Origin: an uncultured Gammaproteobacteria bacterium | GTDB taxonomy: Bacteria; Pseudomonadota; Gammaproteobacteria; Enterobacterales; Psychrobiaceae | Direction: 5' to 3' | NCBI GenBank assembly: GCA_937139475.1 | Contig: CAKZQF010000222.1 | Location: 1 to 64,000 of the forward strand | Length of the DNA stretch: 64,000 nucleotides | In this document: positions 34,794 to 44,760 of the stretch, piece by piece | How positions within the stretch are numbered: position 1 is the first letter of the stretch | Layout: each line of letters begins with the position of its first letter | Made by a program: the position numbers and the translations under genes | Notes under the pieces: generated by a model | The model's input: only the letters and a program-made list of their open reading frames with translations | What the model was told of the DNA's origin: nothing | Databases searched by the model: none

Positions 34794-35120
34794 ATGTATA
34801 TGCAATTAAATGTAGAAAAACTTAAACAACAACGAGAGCGACGAGCTTGGACGCAGAGTCACTTGGCTGAAATCGCAGATGTTAGCTTAAGAACAATCCA
34901 GCGAATTGAAAAATCAGGGTTTGCTTCTCCAGAGTCAACTCAGGCTATCTGCGCGGCCTTTGAGCTTAGTGTCAGTGATCTCTTGGCCAACGCAAATGAG
35001 GCGAGAGAGCAATCAACTGCACAACCTTTAGTCGAGCACAAAGCAAATAAATCCGCCGTATTGATAGCGACGGCACTGGCGTTCATCGTCGCGTTTGTGC
35101 TTAGCTATTTACTCGCTTAA
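34794..35120 (+). CDS. XRE-family HTH protein with C-terminal membrane segment
   Basis: This 108-residue protein has an XRE helix-turn-helix in about 5-60 (LKQQRERRAWTQSHLAEIAD, VSLRTIQRIEKSGFASPEST). A short linker and one C-terminal membrane helix (about 88-107) follow. The ATG at 34794 follows GGGGAG at good spacing; an earlier GTG at 34773 is less likely. Membrane-tethered XRE proteins of this kind are common near lipoproteins, and the next two genes are lipoproteins, but a regulatory link is inference. Confidence 0.85.
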   Translation: MYMQLNVEKLKQQRERRAWTQSHLAEIADVSLRTIQRIEKSGFASPESTQAICAAFELSVSDLLANANEAREQSTAQPLVEHKANKSAVLIATALAFIVAFVLSYLLA

Positions 35121-35262
35121 TTTAGCGGTTAAGTCTGTATTTGCCTGAGTTCAAAGCGTTAATTTGCAAAAAGAATTTACAAAACTATGTTTTCCAACTA
35201 AAGTTATGGCGGCGTCAGGATCGGCGCTGTTTTTGTATCAATTGGATAAATAAGGATATTCG

Positions 35263-35772
35263 ATGAGATTGATAACCGTATTATTGGTTGCACTATTATC
35301 AGGTTGTACCACCACATACCAACCAGTTCCAGAAAACTATCAGGGTGACATAGCAACCTTTGAAAGTACCGAAGAACAACATTCCACTAGCAAGTCAGAC
35401 CTTTTCTATCTAGCAAAAGTTGACGGTAAGCAAATTTATAGCACCCTAAGTGCTACTAGGAATGCTACTTATGGCAAAGGGTTTTACTTAAAGACTCAGC
35501 TAATCCAAACACAAGTTCCTGCCAAACAGGCGACGTTTAGCATCATTGGTAGAACAGAACACGCTGCACCAATACAAGCTTTTACCGATGAAGTATATGA
35601 AGTAAAAGGGAATGTATCATTTATACCGATGCCAAATAAAGAATACGTGGTTAAAGGAAAACTAGGACCAAAATATTCTGCGGTGTGGATTGAACACAAA
35701 GATACTGGTGAAATTGTCGATAAAAAAATTGAAATCAGCGGCAGTGCAGAGCTAGGTTTCTTCGAAAAATAA
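35263..35772 (+). CDS. lipoprotein of unknown function
   Basis: This 169-residue exported protein has a lipobox at LLSGC, so Cys15 is the likely acylated residue. The mature part is a beta-rich domain with no family I recognise (YQPVPENYQGDIATFESTEE, KEYVVKGKLGPKYSAVWIEH). It is followed 22 bases later by a second lipoprotein gene with a DUF2846-like domain, so they may act together. Probably in the inner leaflet of the outer membrane, since the residue after Cys is not Asp. Confidence 0.8.
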   Translation: MRLITVLLVALLSGCTTTYQPVPENYQGDIATFESTEEQHSTSKSDLFYLAKVDGKQIYSTLSATRNATYGKGFYLKTQLIQTQVPAKQATFSIIGRTEHAAPIQAFTDEVYEVKGNVSFIPMPNKEYVVKGKLGPKYSAVWIEHKDTGEIVDKKIEISGSAELGFFEK

Positions 35773-35794
35773 TAAAAAGACTTTGGGAGTCATT

Positions 35795-36253
35795 ATGTAT
35801 AAAAAAATAGCGTTAGTTGTTATCGCTTCCTCTTTATTTGCCGGCTGTGCGTCGGTACCTATGGAAAGCAAAGAAGCCTCGAACAAAGCTAAAACTTTTG
35901 AGGCTCCAGCGGCTGACACAGCAGGGCTTTATATCTATCGCGATAGTAGCTTTGGTGGCGCACTTAAAAAAGATGTTTGGGTAAATGGAGAGTGTGTTGG
36001 TGAAACGGCGCCAAATATGTTTTTTTACAAATTAGTGCAAGCAGGGAAGCAGCATAAAGTATCGACTGAATCAGAGTTTTCACCAAATGACTTGTTGGTG
36101 AAGGCAGAGAGCGGTAAGAATTATTACATCAACCAGTATATTAAAATGGGCGTATTTGTTGGCGGCGCTAATCTGGAATTAGTCGATGAAGTGAAGGCAA
36201 AGAAAGCCATTGGTGGCTTAGACTTAGCTAAAATGGGTAAATGCAGTAAATAG
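35795..36253 (+). CDS. DUF2846-type lipoprotein
   Basis: This 152-residue lipoprotein has its lipobox at LFAGC with acylated Cys18. The mature domain has the DUF2846-like blocks AGLYIYRDSSFGGALKKDVW, GETAPNMFFYKLVQAGKH-like and YINQYIKMGVFVGGANLELV. The ATG at 35795 follows GGGAGTC; the in-frame TTG at 35783 is unlikely. DUF2846 proteins are of unknown function, often small outer-membrane lipoproteins. It follows another lipoprotein gene on the same strand. Confidence 0.83.
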   Translation: MYKKIALVVIASSLFAGCASVPMESKEASNKAKTFEAPAADTAGLYIYRDSSFGGALKKDVWVNGECVGETAPNMFFYKLVQAGKQHKVSTESEFSPNDLLVKAESGKNYYINQYIKMGVFVGGANLELVDEVKAKKAIGGLDLAKMGKCSK

Positions 36254-36547
36254 CCTTAAACGCGAACTAAAAATAAGCCGTTAGCCCCTTATGCCTGTTG
36301 AGGTTTAATAATTTCGGGGCTGACGTGTGTAACACAATCCCATATATTTACTCAATAAAACGACCTAGGTGCTGATGTTACCGCAGTGCTTTGATCGGTC
36401 TAAATCAAATTTTACTGCGCCAAAGTCTATATTTTTTACTTGGTTAGGCTATAGTAAAAAGGTTAAATAATCAGTCATTCAAATTTCAATACAACACCGA
36501 TGATGAATGTAGTCATTCAAATAAGTGTATATTTCAAGGGGAATTAA

Positions 36548-36781
36548 ATGGATACAAGTGATCATTACAACATGTGTAGTTTGTTTGCACAAATGGGCCT
36601 ACCAAGTGAACCTGAGCAAGTAAATAGCTTTTTAAGAGAGCATCGATTGGTTGATGGGCAGGTTATTGCTGCAGCGGATTTTTGGACCCCAGCGCAGGCT
36701 GCATTTTTAATGCAAGCCATTGCTGATGATTCTGATTGGAGTGAATTAGTCGATCATTTAGATGCTGCACTACGACACTAG
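36548..36781 (+). CDS. DUF2789 family protein
   Basis: This 77-residue protein matches the small DUF2789 family of Gammaproteobacteria: MCSLFAQMGLPSE, FWTPAQAAFLMQAIADDSDW and a helical end. It is soluble and of unknown function. AAGGGG precedes the ATG at 36548. Its 3' end overlaps the convergent DUF1501 gene by 12 bases. Confidence 0.88.
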   Translation: MDTSDHYNMCSLFAQMGLPSEPEQVNSFLREHRLVDGQVIAAADFWTPAQAAFLMQAIADDSDWSELVDHLDAALRH

Positions 36782-37909
36782 TTGTTCATTGTATAGCGAG
36801 ACCCCGTCAAATAGGTTTGAAGCCGCACCAGGGGCTATCTGCCAATGCTGATTCAATAAGGTTGCTAGCCATGAAAAAGTATTGCTGGTGGCTTGCAGGT
36901 CTCGCTGTTCAAATAGCTGGTGCTGTGCTAATCCGGGCCATTGCCCTAATACGCGACCCCCGGCAACCGCGCCGCCAGCTAATAATAATGCGCTGCCAGT
37001 TCCATGGTCTGTTCCTTTAGTGCCGTTTTCCTTGGCTGTTCTGCCAAATTCAGTTGCGATGACAACTGCTGTATTGCTCCAATAGTCTCCTAGGCTAAGC
37101 TTTAAAGCGGCCAAGCCATCATCTAGTGTTGTTAATTGCCTTTTAAGACGATTGTTCTGATTGTTATGTGTATCCCAGCCGCCAAGCTCTAACATGGCGC
37201 AATCCGGACCATCAGGTGTCGACATTAGTTGGCCACAGCCAGTCGCCAGGGTTTTAAATTTACCATTACTTTTTGTTAGCTTTTGGCCACCGGTTAAGTT
37301 GCGAAGCGCCAGTCCGTCATTAAGCTTTTTAAGCAACCGCGGGTCACTTTGATACATTTTTTGTAGTGACTGGTATAAATCATCACTGCTGTGTTTAAGT
37401 TTGGACGGATACCATGTATTTACACTATCGCTCCCGCGCAAGCTAATTGGCGTTGATTGGGCAATGGCAATTGCCGAACGTTGTTTGAGGGTAATGGCAC
37501 GTGAGAGCCAACCATTTTCATGTGCTATTATATTTAATCCGCTTTCCAGGTAATCTTGTCCATCAAAATGCGAACGTTTGTTAAATCCGCTGCCGACCGC
37601 AACTATCGGTAGCAATTGTTTGTTCTGATACCAACTGTATAAGTGTTTTAGCGAAGGATGCAATGCAAACCCTTTGTGCATTGGCTGCTGTAACTGATTT
37701 TTTGCTAACCCTATGGTTGGGCGTAGTGGTAATAGGCCTGAGTCAAATGTAGGGATAACGACCTCAAGCGAATCGAGTGCGCCGCGTAACACGATCCAAA
37801 TTAATTTAGGCGGTGTTTTATTACTGGCTGTAACAGCCCCTGCCAAGGACTGCGTATGCCATAAAGCTAATGAGGCGGCGGTGCCGCTGATAAACTGCCG
37901 ACGATCCAT
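36770..37909 (-). CDS. DUF1501 domain protein (Tat-exported, sulfatase-like)
   Basis: This 379-residue protein begins with a twin-arginine-type leader (MDRRQFISG with a hydrophobic stretch). It contains the DUF1501 alkaline-phosphatase/sulfatase-like fold with TEFGRTAKENGTKGTDHGTG near 290-310, a likely metal-binding segment. It is almost always encoded next to a DUF1800 protein, as here, with only 2 bases between. Such pairs are widespread in marine bacteria; their function is not established. Confidence 0.9.
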   Translation of the reverse strand: MDRRQFISGTAASLALWHTQSLAGAVTASNKTPPKLIWIVLRGALDSLEVVIPTFDSGLLPLRPTIGLAKNQLQQPMHKGFALHPSLKHLYSWYQNKQLLPIVAVGSGFNKRSHFDGQDYLESGLNIIAHENGWLSRAITLKQRSAIAIAQSTPISLRGSDSVNTWYPSKLKHSSDDLYQSLQKMYQSDPRLLKKLNDGLALRNLTGGQKLTKSNGKFKTLATGCGQLMSTPDGPDCAMLELGGWDTHNNQNNRLKRQLTTLDDGLAALKLSLGDYWSNTAVVIATEFGRTAKENGTKGTDHGTGSALLLAGGAVAGGRVLGQWPGLAQHQLFEQRDLQATSNTFSWLATLLNQHWQIAPGAASNLFDGVSLYNEQLVS

Positions 37910-37911
37910 AA

Positions 37912-39234
37912 TTATCTCCGTTGAAACTCTGGGCTCATCAGTGCCAGTGTGAGTGATTGTTGACGGCTTTCTGCGCGCATCACCGTTTTGTAGTTCTGTG
38001 GTGTTAGCAGAGCTGTGAGCTGTTGTTCAATGTTGGTTAGCCCTCGAGTATAGCGAGAGCCTGCCAGCTGCGCTGCCCAATCGATCCGGGCCATTAATGC
38101 ATTGGCACCATCCCAATGAGATGCGCTATCGCCATAACCTGCCGGGCTACCAGCTTTAAATGGTTGTTGTCCTAAAGTCGATAGTGTGCGAATAAGTGCT
38201 CTATGTTTCTTAGGGGTTGCATTGAGTAAGCGAAAGCTGGAAATGACAAAATCGCGCGGTGTCTTCAACTTGTTGTCTGCTACTGCCCATGATTCTTGCG
38301 AGTCGATAAGCGTTAGCATGATTTGCTTTAGGTTGCCGTTGGTTTGTTGCCAGCGCTTGACTAATTTATTCACTAAAACCGGATCTGGCATATCACTAAT
38401 AAAGTGCCGGACAAGTTTAGTGCTAACGTATCGTGCAGTACCTGGGTGGCTGGCTAAGGCTTGCAGCATTGCTTCACCTTGTTTTATTCCTTGTTGGCGG
38501 TAGCTCTTGCCAAGTAATGTCTGGCTGCCTGGCTCATGGGCACGGCGACGAAAGGTAAAACCTGCTGGTTTGCCGTTATTTGGGCGTCGAAAGCTCCAAC
38601 CTGAAATGCCGTTTGCCAGTGCAATCACGTCTTGCTGACTATAACCACCGTTAACCCCAACCGTATGCAGCTCAAGTATTTCACGAGCCAAATTCTCGTT
38701 TAACCCTCTGCCTTTACGCGCTAGCTTAGAGTTATTCCCTGCTGACTTTTCATTATTTAAATAAAGTAACATCGCAGGGTGCTTAATGACGCTTATTAGT
38801 AAATCGTTGAACGAACCTAACAAATTTGGGCCAATGGCTTCACGTTCTAACGTCGGCGCAATGGCTGACATTTGTGGGCCTTGTGCGCTAACACTAAAAT
38901 GATTGGAGAAAAAGTCAAGCAGCCGCCAACTGATTGAATTATCCATGGCGATAGCTTGTATGGTCGAGTCGGCCATTAAACGGCGCGCTGCATCAATATG
39001 TGCTTTGGGGCGTTTGTATGACTTGCCCAGTTTCTTTTGCTCTTTCTTCTTTTTTTGATAATCGACCAAATAGCCAGCCATGTCATTAAGAGAGGGTAGG
39101 GTAGGATCAAATTCGACGGCGGTTAGCTGCTCCTTTAGCCACTGCTTAGGGTCTTTACTAGCCACCAATAGTTGTTGATGGCTAGCGCCGTAACCAAAGC
39201 GGTTGGCTGCAATAAGCGCTTGTTTTGTTATCAT
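37912..39234 (-). CDS. DUF1800 domain protein
   Basis: This 440-residue protein has the DUF1800 blocks: NRFGYG near the N-terminus, FFSNHFSVS, LNENLAREILELHTVGVNGG, FRRRAHEPGSQTLLGKSY, FISDMPDPVLV and RDFVISSFRLL. It is the partner of the DUF1501 gene 2 bases downstream. No signal peptide is clear. Function unknown; the pair is common in marine heterotrophs. Confidence 0.9.
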   Translation of the reverse strand: MITKQALIAANRFGYGASHQQLLVASKDPKQWLKEQLTAVEFDPTLPSLNDMAGYLVDYQKKKKEQKKLGKSYKRPKAHIDAARRLMADSTIQAIAMDNSISWRLLDFFSNHFSVSAQGPQMSAIAPTLEREAIGPNLLGSFNDLLISVIKHPAMLLYLNNEKSAGNNSKLARKGRGLNENLAREILELHTVGVNGGYSQQDVIALANGISGWSFRRPNNGKPAGFTFRRRAHEPGSQTLLGKSYRQQGIKQGEAMLQALASHPGTARYVSTKLVRHFISDMPDPVLVNKLVKRWQQTNGNLKQIMLTLIDSQESWAVADNKLKTPRDFVISSFRLLNATPKKHRALIRTLSTLGQQPFKAGSPAGYGDSASHWDGANALMARIDWAAQLAGSRYTRGLTNIEQQLTALLTPQNYKTVMRAESRQQSLTLALMSPEFQRR

Positions 39235-39362
39235 TTTTAATCGCTCGCTGTTTGTCTATCTTTTGAGCATAGCGATTTGGTAATGAAAAACGAGGGAATT
39301 TACAAAAGTTTACATGCTTTACACAATGATCGGGAATGGGGGAATGTCTGTACAGTCGATAC

Positions 39363-39390
39363 AAAAAAGGCGGTCGATTGACCGCCTTAT
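39363..39390 (-). terminator. Rho-independent terminator after fadE
   Basis: AAGGCGGTC (39367-39375) pairs with GACCGCCTT (39380-39388) around GATT. On the minus strand the stem is followed by a run of T. It lies just after the fadE stop at 39411. Confidence 0.9.
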
Positions 39391-39410
39391 CTTATGTGAC
39401 TTAACTTGGG

Positions 39411-41831
39411 CTATTGGTTAGAAACTAGCTCGCTGTGGTCAAAATCATCAACGTTAATGGACTTTAAGCGGCCTTCTTCTGTTTTACGAAGGTGTGCAGC
39501 TTCTTCTTCATTAATACAGCCAATCTCAAGTGCTTTATCGGCTAGTTTATCAAGAAAGATTAGTTGCTCTTTACTTCCTGTTGCTTGACTTATTTTGCGA
39601 ATTATTTTTTCCGCGGCAATAACATCTAGGAATGTTTGTTCTTGAATACCAACGACATTATGCTCAGTTGGTTCCCAGTATTGACCTGCGCCAAGACGGT
39701 CGCGAGCCATATTAGGTGTTTGCAAGATTGTAGCAACTTCTTGATCAAGTTCATCATAGGGAGCAACAAGAGTAATTCCCGTTGGATACATGACATAGCG
39801 TAAGATCTTACCAACCCATTTTAGTGGGAAGTTGCGCAGTAACTCATCGAGTGCGGTTTGCGCTTTAAAGAGTGAATCACGCGCTGCCCAATGAACTAAT
39901 GGTAAATCAGACTGTTGACGCCCTTCATCATCAAAGCGTTTTAACACGGCGCTTGTTAGGTATAACTGACTTAAGATATCACCTAAGCGTCCAGAAATAC
40001 GTTCTTTACGCTTAAGGTCACCTCCTAAACTAGCCATTGCGATATCCGACAAAAAGGCAAGGTTAGCAGAGAAGCGATTCATATGCTGATAGTATCGTTT
40101 GGTATCATCGCTAAATGGTGTGGCTGAAAAGCGACTATTTGTTAGCCCCAGCCAAAAACTACGGAAAAAGTTACTAATAGCAAAACCGACATGGCCAAAG
40201 ACCGCACTATCAAACAATTCAAGTGCTAGTTTTTCGTCTTCGTTTGCAGCGGCATCTAACTCCGCTAACACGTACGGATGACAGCGAATTGCACCTTGTC
40301 CATAGATAATTAATGAGCGAGTTAAGATATTTGCCCCTTCAACCGTGATGGCAATTGGCGCACCTTGATAACCACGGCCAACGTAATTATTAGGGCCTAA
40401 ACATATCCCTTTGCCGCCGTGAATATCCATCGCGTCAATGACACATTCCTGCATTCGGTCGGTTAAGTGATATTTGACAATAGCAGAGACAACCGAAGGT
40501 TTTTCACCGAGGTCAATAGCCCCTGTTGTCATGGTGGTCACTGCGTCCATTAGATAGGCATTACCACCAATGCGCGCCAAATGCTCTTCAACGCCTTCCA
40601 TCTTACCAATTGGTACTTTAAATTGACGACGAATTCGACTGTATGCACCAGAGGCTAAGGCAAGTGTTTTCACACCGCCCGCAGAATTTGACGGTAGCGT
40701 GATACCACGGCCAACAGATAAACACTCAACCAGCATCTGCCAGCCACGGCCTGCCATGCTTGGTCCACCGATAATAAAGTCGAGCGGGAAGAATACATCT
40801 TCACCTTTGGTTGGACCATTTTGAAACATGACATTTAGTGGGAAATGACGACGCCCAATTTCAACCCCTTCAACGTCTGTTGGGATCAATGCACACGTAA
40901 TGCCTAAATCTTCTTCCTCACCTAATAAACCATCTGGATCATAAAGCTTAAAGGCTAAACCAAGCACAGTAGCCACAGGAGCTAGGGTGATATAACGCTT
41001 ATTCCAAGTGATACGCATACCTAGTACTTCTTCACCGTCCCACATGCCTTTGCATACCACACCAGCATCTGGAATTGCACCTGCGTCTGAGCCCGCTTCA
41101 GGGCTGGTTAAAGCAAAACAGGGGATCTCTCGACCATCGGCCAAACGTGGCAGGTAATGATCTTTTTGCTCAGTTGTTCCATAGTGTTGCAATAATTCAC
41201 CAGGACCTAATGAATTTGGTACACCAACGGTAGAGGCTAGGACAGTGCTAACACCCGAAAGTTTTTGTAGTACACGGGACTGGGCATAGGCAGAGAATTC
41301 CAAACCACCATATTTCTTTTTAATAATCATGGCGAAAAAGCCATTTTCTTTTAGAAATTGCCATAACGGCGCCGGTAAGTCTGCTTGATTGTGACAAATC
41401 TCGTGTTCACTTGCCATTTTACAGGCTTCAACAACGGGGCCATCTAGAAAAGCTTGCTCTTGTGCACTTAGGCGTGGCGATGGGTAGTTATGAAGCTTGC
41501 TCCAGTTTGGCGCACCTTTAAAAAGATCGGCTTCCCACCAGGTCGTTCCTGCATCTATCGCTTCCTTTTCTGTGCGTGACATGTCGGGCATAATTGAACG
41601 ATAAAGTTTGAGCAAATGGCTACTTATATATTGTTGCCTAAATGATGGAAGGTTCAACGCAGCAGCAATAACAAAAAATATAATCCAAGTAAGATTAGAC
41701 ACCCCACCAAGGATTGTACAAAACACTAAGAGTAGAGCGAATGCCCCGGTAAATGTAATCAATGACGCTCGTTTGTAAGCCAGGGCACCAAACCCGACCA
41801 CAACCGCCAGAATAAATAGTAATGTCGACAC
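39411..41831 (-). CDS. fadE: acyl-CoA dehydrogenase FadE
   Basis: This 806-residue long-chain acyl-CoA dehydrogenase is of the gammaproteobacterial FadE type, close to the E. coli length. It has two N-terminal hydrophobic segments (about 1-60), then the catalytic core with [39 protein letters not shown] and [20 protein letters not shown]. The FAD contacts are near [19 protein letters not shown], and the DUF1974 C-terminal domain is present. It performs the first step of fatty-acid beta-oxidation at the inner membrane. It stands alone with its own terminator. It is clearly different from the two acyl-CoA dehydrogenases at 7-9 kb. Confidence 0.96.
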   Translation of the reverse strand: MSTLLFILAVVVGFGALAYKRASLITFTGAFALLLVFCTILGGVSNLTWIIFFVIAAALNLPSFRQQYISSHLLKLYRSIMPDMSRTEKEAIDAGTTWWEADLFKGAPNWSKLHNYPSPRLSAQEQAFLDGPVVEACKMASEHEICHNQADLPAPLWQFLKENGFFAMIIKKKYGGLEFSAYAQSRVLQKLSGVSTVLASTVGVPNSLGPGELLQHYGTTEQKDHYLPRLADGREIPCFALTSPEAGSDAGAIPDAGVVCKGMWDGEEVLGMRITWNKRYITLAPVATVLGLAFKLYDPDGLLGEEEDLGITCALIPTDVEGVEIGRRHFPLNVMFQNGPTKGEDVFFPLDFIIGGPSMAGRGWQMLVECLSVGRGITLPSNSAGGVKTLALASGAYSRIRRQFKVPIGKMEGVEEHLARIGGNAYLMDAVTTMTTGAIDLGEKPSVVSAIVKYHLTDRMQECVIDAMDIHGGKGICLGPNNYVGRGYQGAPIAITVEGANILTRSLIIYGQGAIRCHPYVLAELDAAANEDEKLALELFDSAVFGHVGFAISNFFRSFWLGLTNSRFSATPFSDDTKRYYQHMNRFSANLAFLSDIAMASLGGDLKRKERISGRLGDILSQLYLTSAVLKRFDDEGRQQSDLPLVHWAARDSLFKAQTALDELLRNFPLKWVGKILRYVMYPTGITLVAPYDELDQEVATILQTPNMARDRLGAGQYWEPTEHNVVGIQEQTFLDVIAAEKIIRKISQATGSKEQLIFLDKLADKALEIGCINEEEAAHLRKTEEGRLKSINVDDFDHSELVSNQ

Positions 41832-42134
41832 GTAAATTCTCCTTTAAACACGACAATGTGACTCATCGTACCAGTGTAGCGTATTTCTAATATTAATTCC
41901 TATATAAAACTATCTTATAGCGAAGTAAATGAAATTACTTCATTTAAAGCAACAATTTTGAATGCAAAGAATAGGATAACCCTTAGTTTTGTTTAGGTTG
42001 TGCAGTTGTGCGCAAAAACCAACCAAAAAAACACCCAGATTACGTTATCGATTGTGTCTTAACTATAAGTCCGTATGATGCCCCTTCTTTTTATTATTGT
42101 AAGCCCCCCACAGCCTGTTGGAGTCGTAGTTCTT

Positions 42135-43298
42135 GTGAAAAAGTTGTTAACCTCACCGTCAAAAATGGCCTTGTCTGCCCATGAAATGGTCATCTATCAA
42201 AATGTCCTAAAACACATCACGCCATTAAGCTTAAATTTATTGGCCATTAAGGTGACAAACCGTCCGGAGGATTTTAATGGCTGGTGTAAAGAACTCGTGG
42301 ATGCCTGCACCAATCGAATTAATTTTGATTTGTTAGAGCCCGCACAACTCAAACCGTTGAAAAAACTTAATGATATTCTCGCTAATGGGATCAGCGTAAG
42401 CCAATTACGTATGGCAACGATTTCCCCCTGGTCGTTTTATGTTCAGTTCCTTAAGGAGCAAAGTCAAGTACATGCATTTGAAGAGCGCCAACGTCTACTG
42501 CAATATATTGCTCAGTTAAAAGAGCAAGCATTAGCCGAAATGTCATTAGAGGACAGGTTAACAATTGCCGGTAAGCATACCAATGCACATGACACCATGG
42601 TGTATACATTCGACGTGCAGTGGTTTGGCAGCACCAAGGGGGCAAAAGCTTTTCATCAAGTACTCGTCGATTGTCCTGCGCAATTGGATAAAGCGCTTGC
42701 TCACATCCCATTATCAGGTGAAATTACCCTTACTGAGTACCAAGCCTTTGTTAGTGATTTTAAAGCCGCCTTTGCGATGATTGATGAAAGTGCAACGCTT
42801 GCGCCTGCAACAAGATTGCTCGCAATGCGCCGCCCTGATCAGTTCGTGTGCTTAAGTAGCAGTAATATCGCCCATTATAGTCAAGGCTTAGAGCTAAACC
42901 TGTCAGGAAATAGTGATTTTGTCGGGTACTGGACTTGGCTGGTGCAAGCTGTAGGTCAAGCCCATTGGTGGCGTAGCAGTGAACCAGAGTGCCAAGAGGA
43001 GTTATTCTATTGGCAACACCGCGCTATTATGCTTGATTTATTGCTTTATGCTGATCAGCAAACCGCAAAAAAATCAAATTACTTGAGGCTACTCAATAAG
43101 CCTGCAAAGAGCACCAGTACAGGTACTAAGCGAGTAAAAAGAACTAAGGAAACGGCCGAGGAACTGGTTGATCGTGCCTTAAATGATGAAAGCATTGAAG
43201 ATTTCATTAGAGCACAACGTGACTCGATAATTTCACAGGTTCAAGCAGGTAAACCTATCGCTGAAGTCATCGGACTGATACGCAAAATTTTTGGTTGA
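42135..43298 (+). CDS. conserved protein of unknown function
   Basis: This protein is about 387 residues when read from GTG 42135, which follows GGAGTCG at 11 bases. ATG 42165 or ATG 42075 are other possible starts; the latter adds a hydrophobic, poorly supported N-terminus. The core is soluble with a region LLAMRRPDQFVCLSSSNI and LDLLLYADQ. The C-terminus is Lys/Arg-rich (TGTKRVKRTKETAEE) followed by helices. I do not recognise a domain. It stands alone between fadE (divergent) and the next unknown gene. Confidence 0.7.
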   Translation: MKKLLTSPSKMALSAHEMVIYQNVLKHITPLSLNLLAIKVTNRPEDFNGWCKELVDACTNRINFDLLEPAQLKPLKKLNDILANGISVSQLRMATISPWSFYVQFLKEQSQVHAFEERQRLLQYIAQLKEQALAEMSLEDRLTIAGKHTNAHDTMVYTFDVQWFGSTKGAKAFHQVLVDCPAQLDKALAHIPLSGEITLTEYQAFVSDFKAAFAMIDESATLAPATRLLAMRRPDQFVCLSSSNIAHYSQGLELNLSGNSDFVGYWTWLVQAVGQAHWWRSSEPECQEELFYWQHRAIMLDLLLYADQQTAKKSNYLRLLNKPAKSTSTGTKRVKRTKETAEELVDRALNDESIEDFIRAQRDSIISQVQAGKPIAEVIGLIRKIFG

Positions 43299-43452
43299 TT
43301 TGACTGCTTGCAATCGTGCGAAATCGAAATAAAAATTGAGCTGGGATAAGAACTGTCATATTTGCCTGATATAATATCGCCACATAAAAAATAAGGTTAC
43401 AAGAAAGCCTTATTATGCGCGAAATAATCTCCAGACACAGAGGACAGTTTTT

Positions 43453-44574
43453 ATGTCAACTCGACACTCTAGTACAAGAAAACACAGTGCGGCGCACAAG
43501 GTTTATATTTCAAATCATGCCCGTGATAACCAATACCTATTAGCTAACTTTGAGTTAACTGATGAATTAATCAAGCACGTTGATTCGGACTTTACCGCCA
43601 GCAAATCACTAGCTTATAAAAATGTTTACAAAAGCATTCGCAATACTATTTTTGCGCTGTGCGAGCAGCACCAAATAACCACTGCCCATTTTGTTGCCAA
43701 TGACAAGCTACCACTGGTTCGCTTTAGTGGTGAGTCTGATGCGATTGAAACCAATGATAAAGTTATTTTCTTTTATAACCCTAAGTATCATCAGGGGCAC
43801 AAGTATTTTTATGACTTTAATACGCGTGCCAAGCGCTTATCTATCCTATTTCTAGCCAATGGTGATGATATTCGCGTTAATGCGGCTTCGTTCCATCAAA
43901 AAGTTGCTGCGCTAACAAAAGAGCTTACAGGCATACTGGGCTTAGCAGAAGGAGATGTTCGCCTGCGCGATCATCAGCACATCACTTATGATCTGTTTTG
44001 TCAGCAAAAAGAAAAAGTTGATAGCCAATCTCATAAATTTAGGCCGATTCCAGTTCGTTATATGGCAAATGATATTGAATTGCCGCAACATCGTGCGCTG
44101 ACCTATGTGATTGGCGACTTGTACATTAACGCCAAGATTCGCCAGCAGGCAAAAGTGGATTATGATGCGCCATCGCCTTACAAACCGCTTTACACTATGA
44201 TTAACGATATGTTTGTTGCTGGTATGGAAAAGGCAGGCTTGAAAAATGGTGCCATGATTGCCAATGGTTTAACACCGCTAGTTCGCTTTGGCTCATCGGA
44301 CCAAACTCGCGTAGGCAAGGGGTTCCAAATGATTGCATTTAACCCTGAGCAACCGGACGATCAAATAATGAGTGAATGGCATGGCGATATCTTTACCGAT
44401 AAAATACGCTTAGTATTTTTAGCCTCACAAGAAGATTGCACTGACCGTGGCTACGGAAAATATGTTAACCAAGTAACCAAAGTGCTCGAATCAGTTGCCG
44501 CAAGCCTTGATATTGATCCAACGAACGAACAGTTGATGGTCCGAGTGCATCAGCACATTGCCTACGATAACTAA
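43453..44574 (+). CDS. conserved protein with internal duplication (possibly DUF3083)
   Basis: This 373-residue cytosolic protein consists of two similar halves. Matching blocks are VANDKLPLVRFSGESD at about 80 and IANGLTPLVRFGSSD at about 268, and LRDHQHITYD and VRVHQHIAYD at the end of each half. Shared helix blocks lie between. The layout suggests an ancient duplication and fusion. Proteins of this kind occur in Shewanella and Colwellia; I recall them as DUF3083, without certainty. No enzymatic motif is seen. Expressed alone, with a good terminator 22 bases downstream. Confidence 0.78.
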   Translation: MSTRHSSTRKHSAAHKVYISNHARDNQYLLANFELTDELIKHVDSDFTASKSLAYKNVYKSIRNTIFALCEQHQITTAHFVANDKLPLVRFSGESDAIETNDKVIFFYNPKYHQGHKYFYDFNTRAKRLSILFLANGDDIRVNAASFHQKVAALTKELTGILGLAEGDVRLRDHQHITYDLFCQQKEKVDSQSHKFRPIPVRYMANDIELPQHRALTYVIGDLYINAKIRQQAKVDYDAPSPYKPLYTMINDMFVAGMEKAGLKNGAMIANGLTPLVRFGSSDQTRVGKGFQMIAFNPEQPDDQIMSEWHGDIFTDKIRLVFLASQEDCTDRGYGKYVNQVTKVLESVAASLDIDPTNEQLMVRVHQHIAYDN

Positions 44575-44596
44575 AATTTCTTAGTGAAATTTATGC

Positions 44597-44624
44597 AAGC
44601 CGCGATTAAAACCGCGGCTTTTTT
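44597..44624 (+). terminator. Rho-independent terminator
   Basis: AAGCCGCG (44597-44604) pairs with CGCGGCTT (44613-44620) and is followed by six T. It ends transcription of the gene with the internal duplication. Confidence 0.9.
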
Positions 44625-44760
44625 GTGCCAATTCTATTAAGTTATTTCAACCCCTTTCGACGGAAGGCGCAAATTTAATCGAATTGGTATTATTCTTGAT
44701 TGCGTAAATCAAGTGAGCCGTTTATCCTTGGCAAAATTTACCGTTTTGAAGGTTTAAAAC

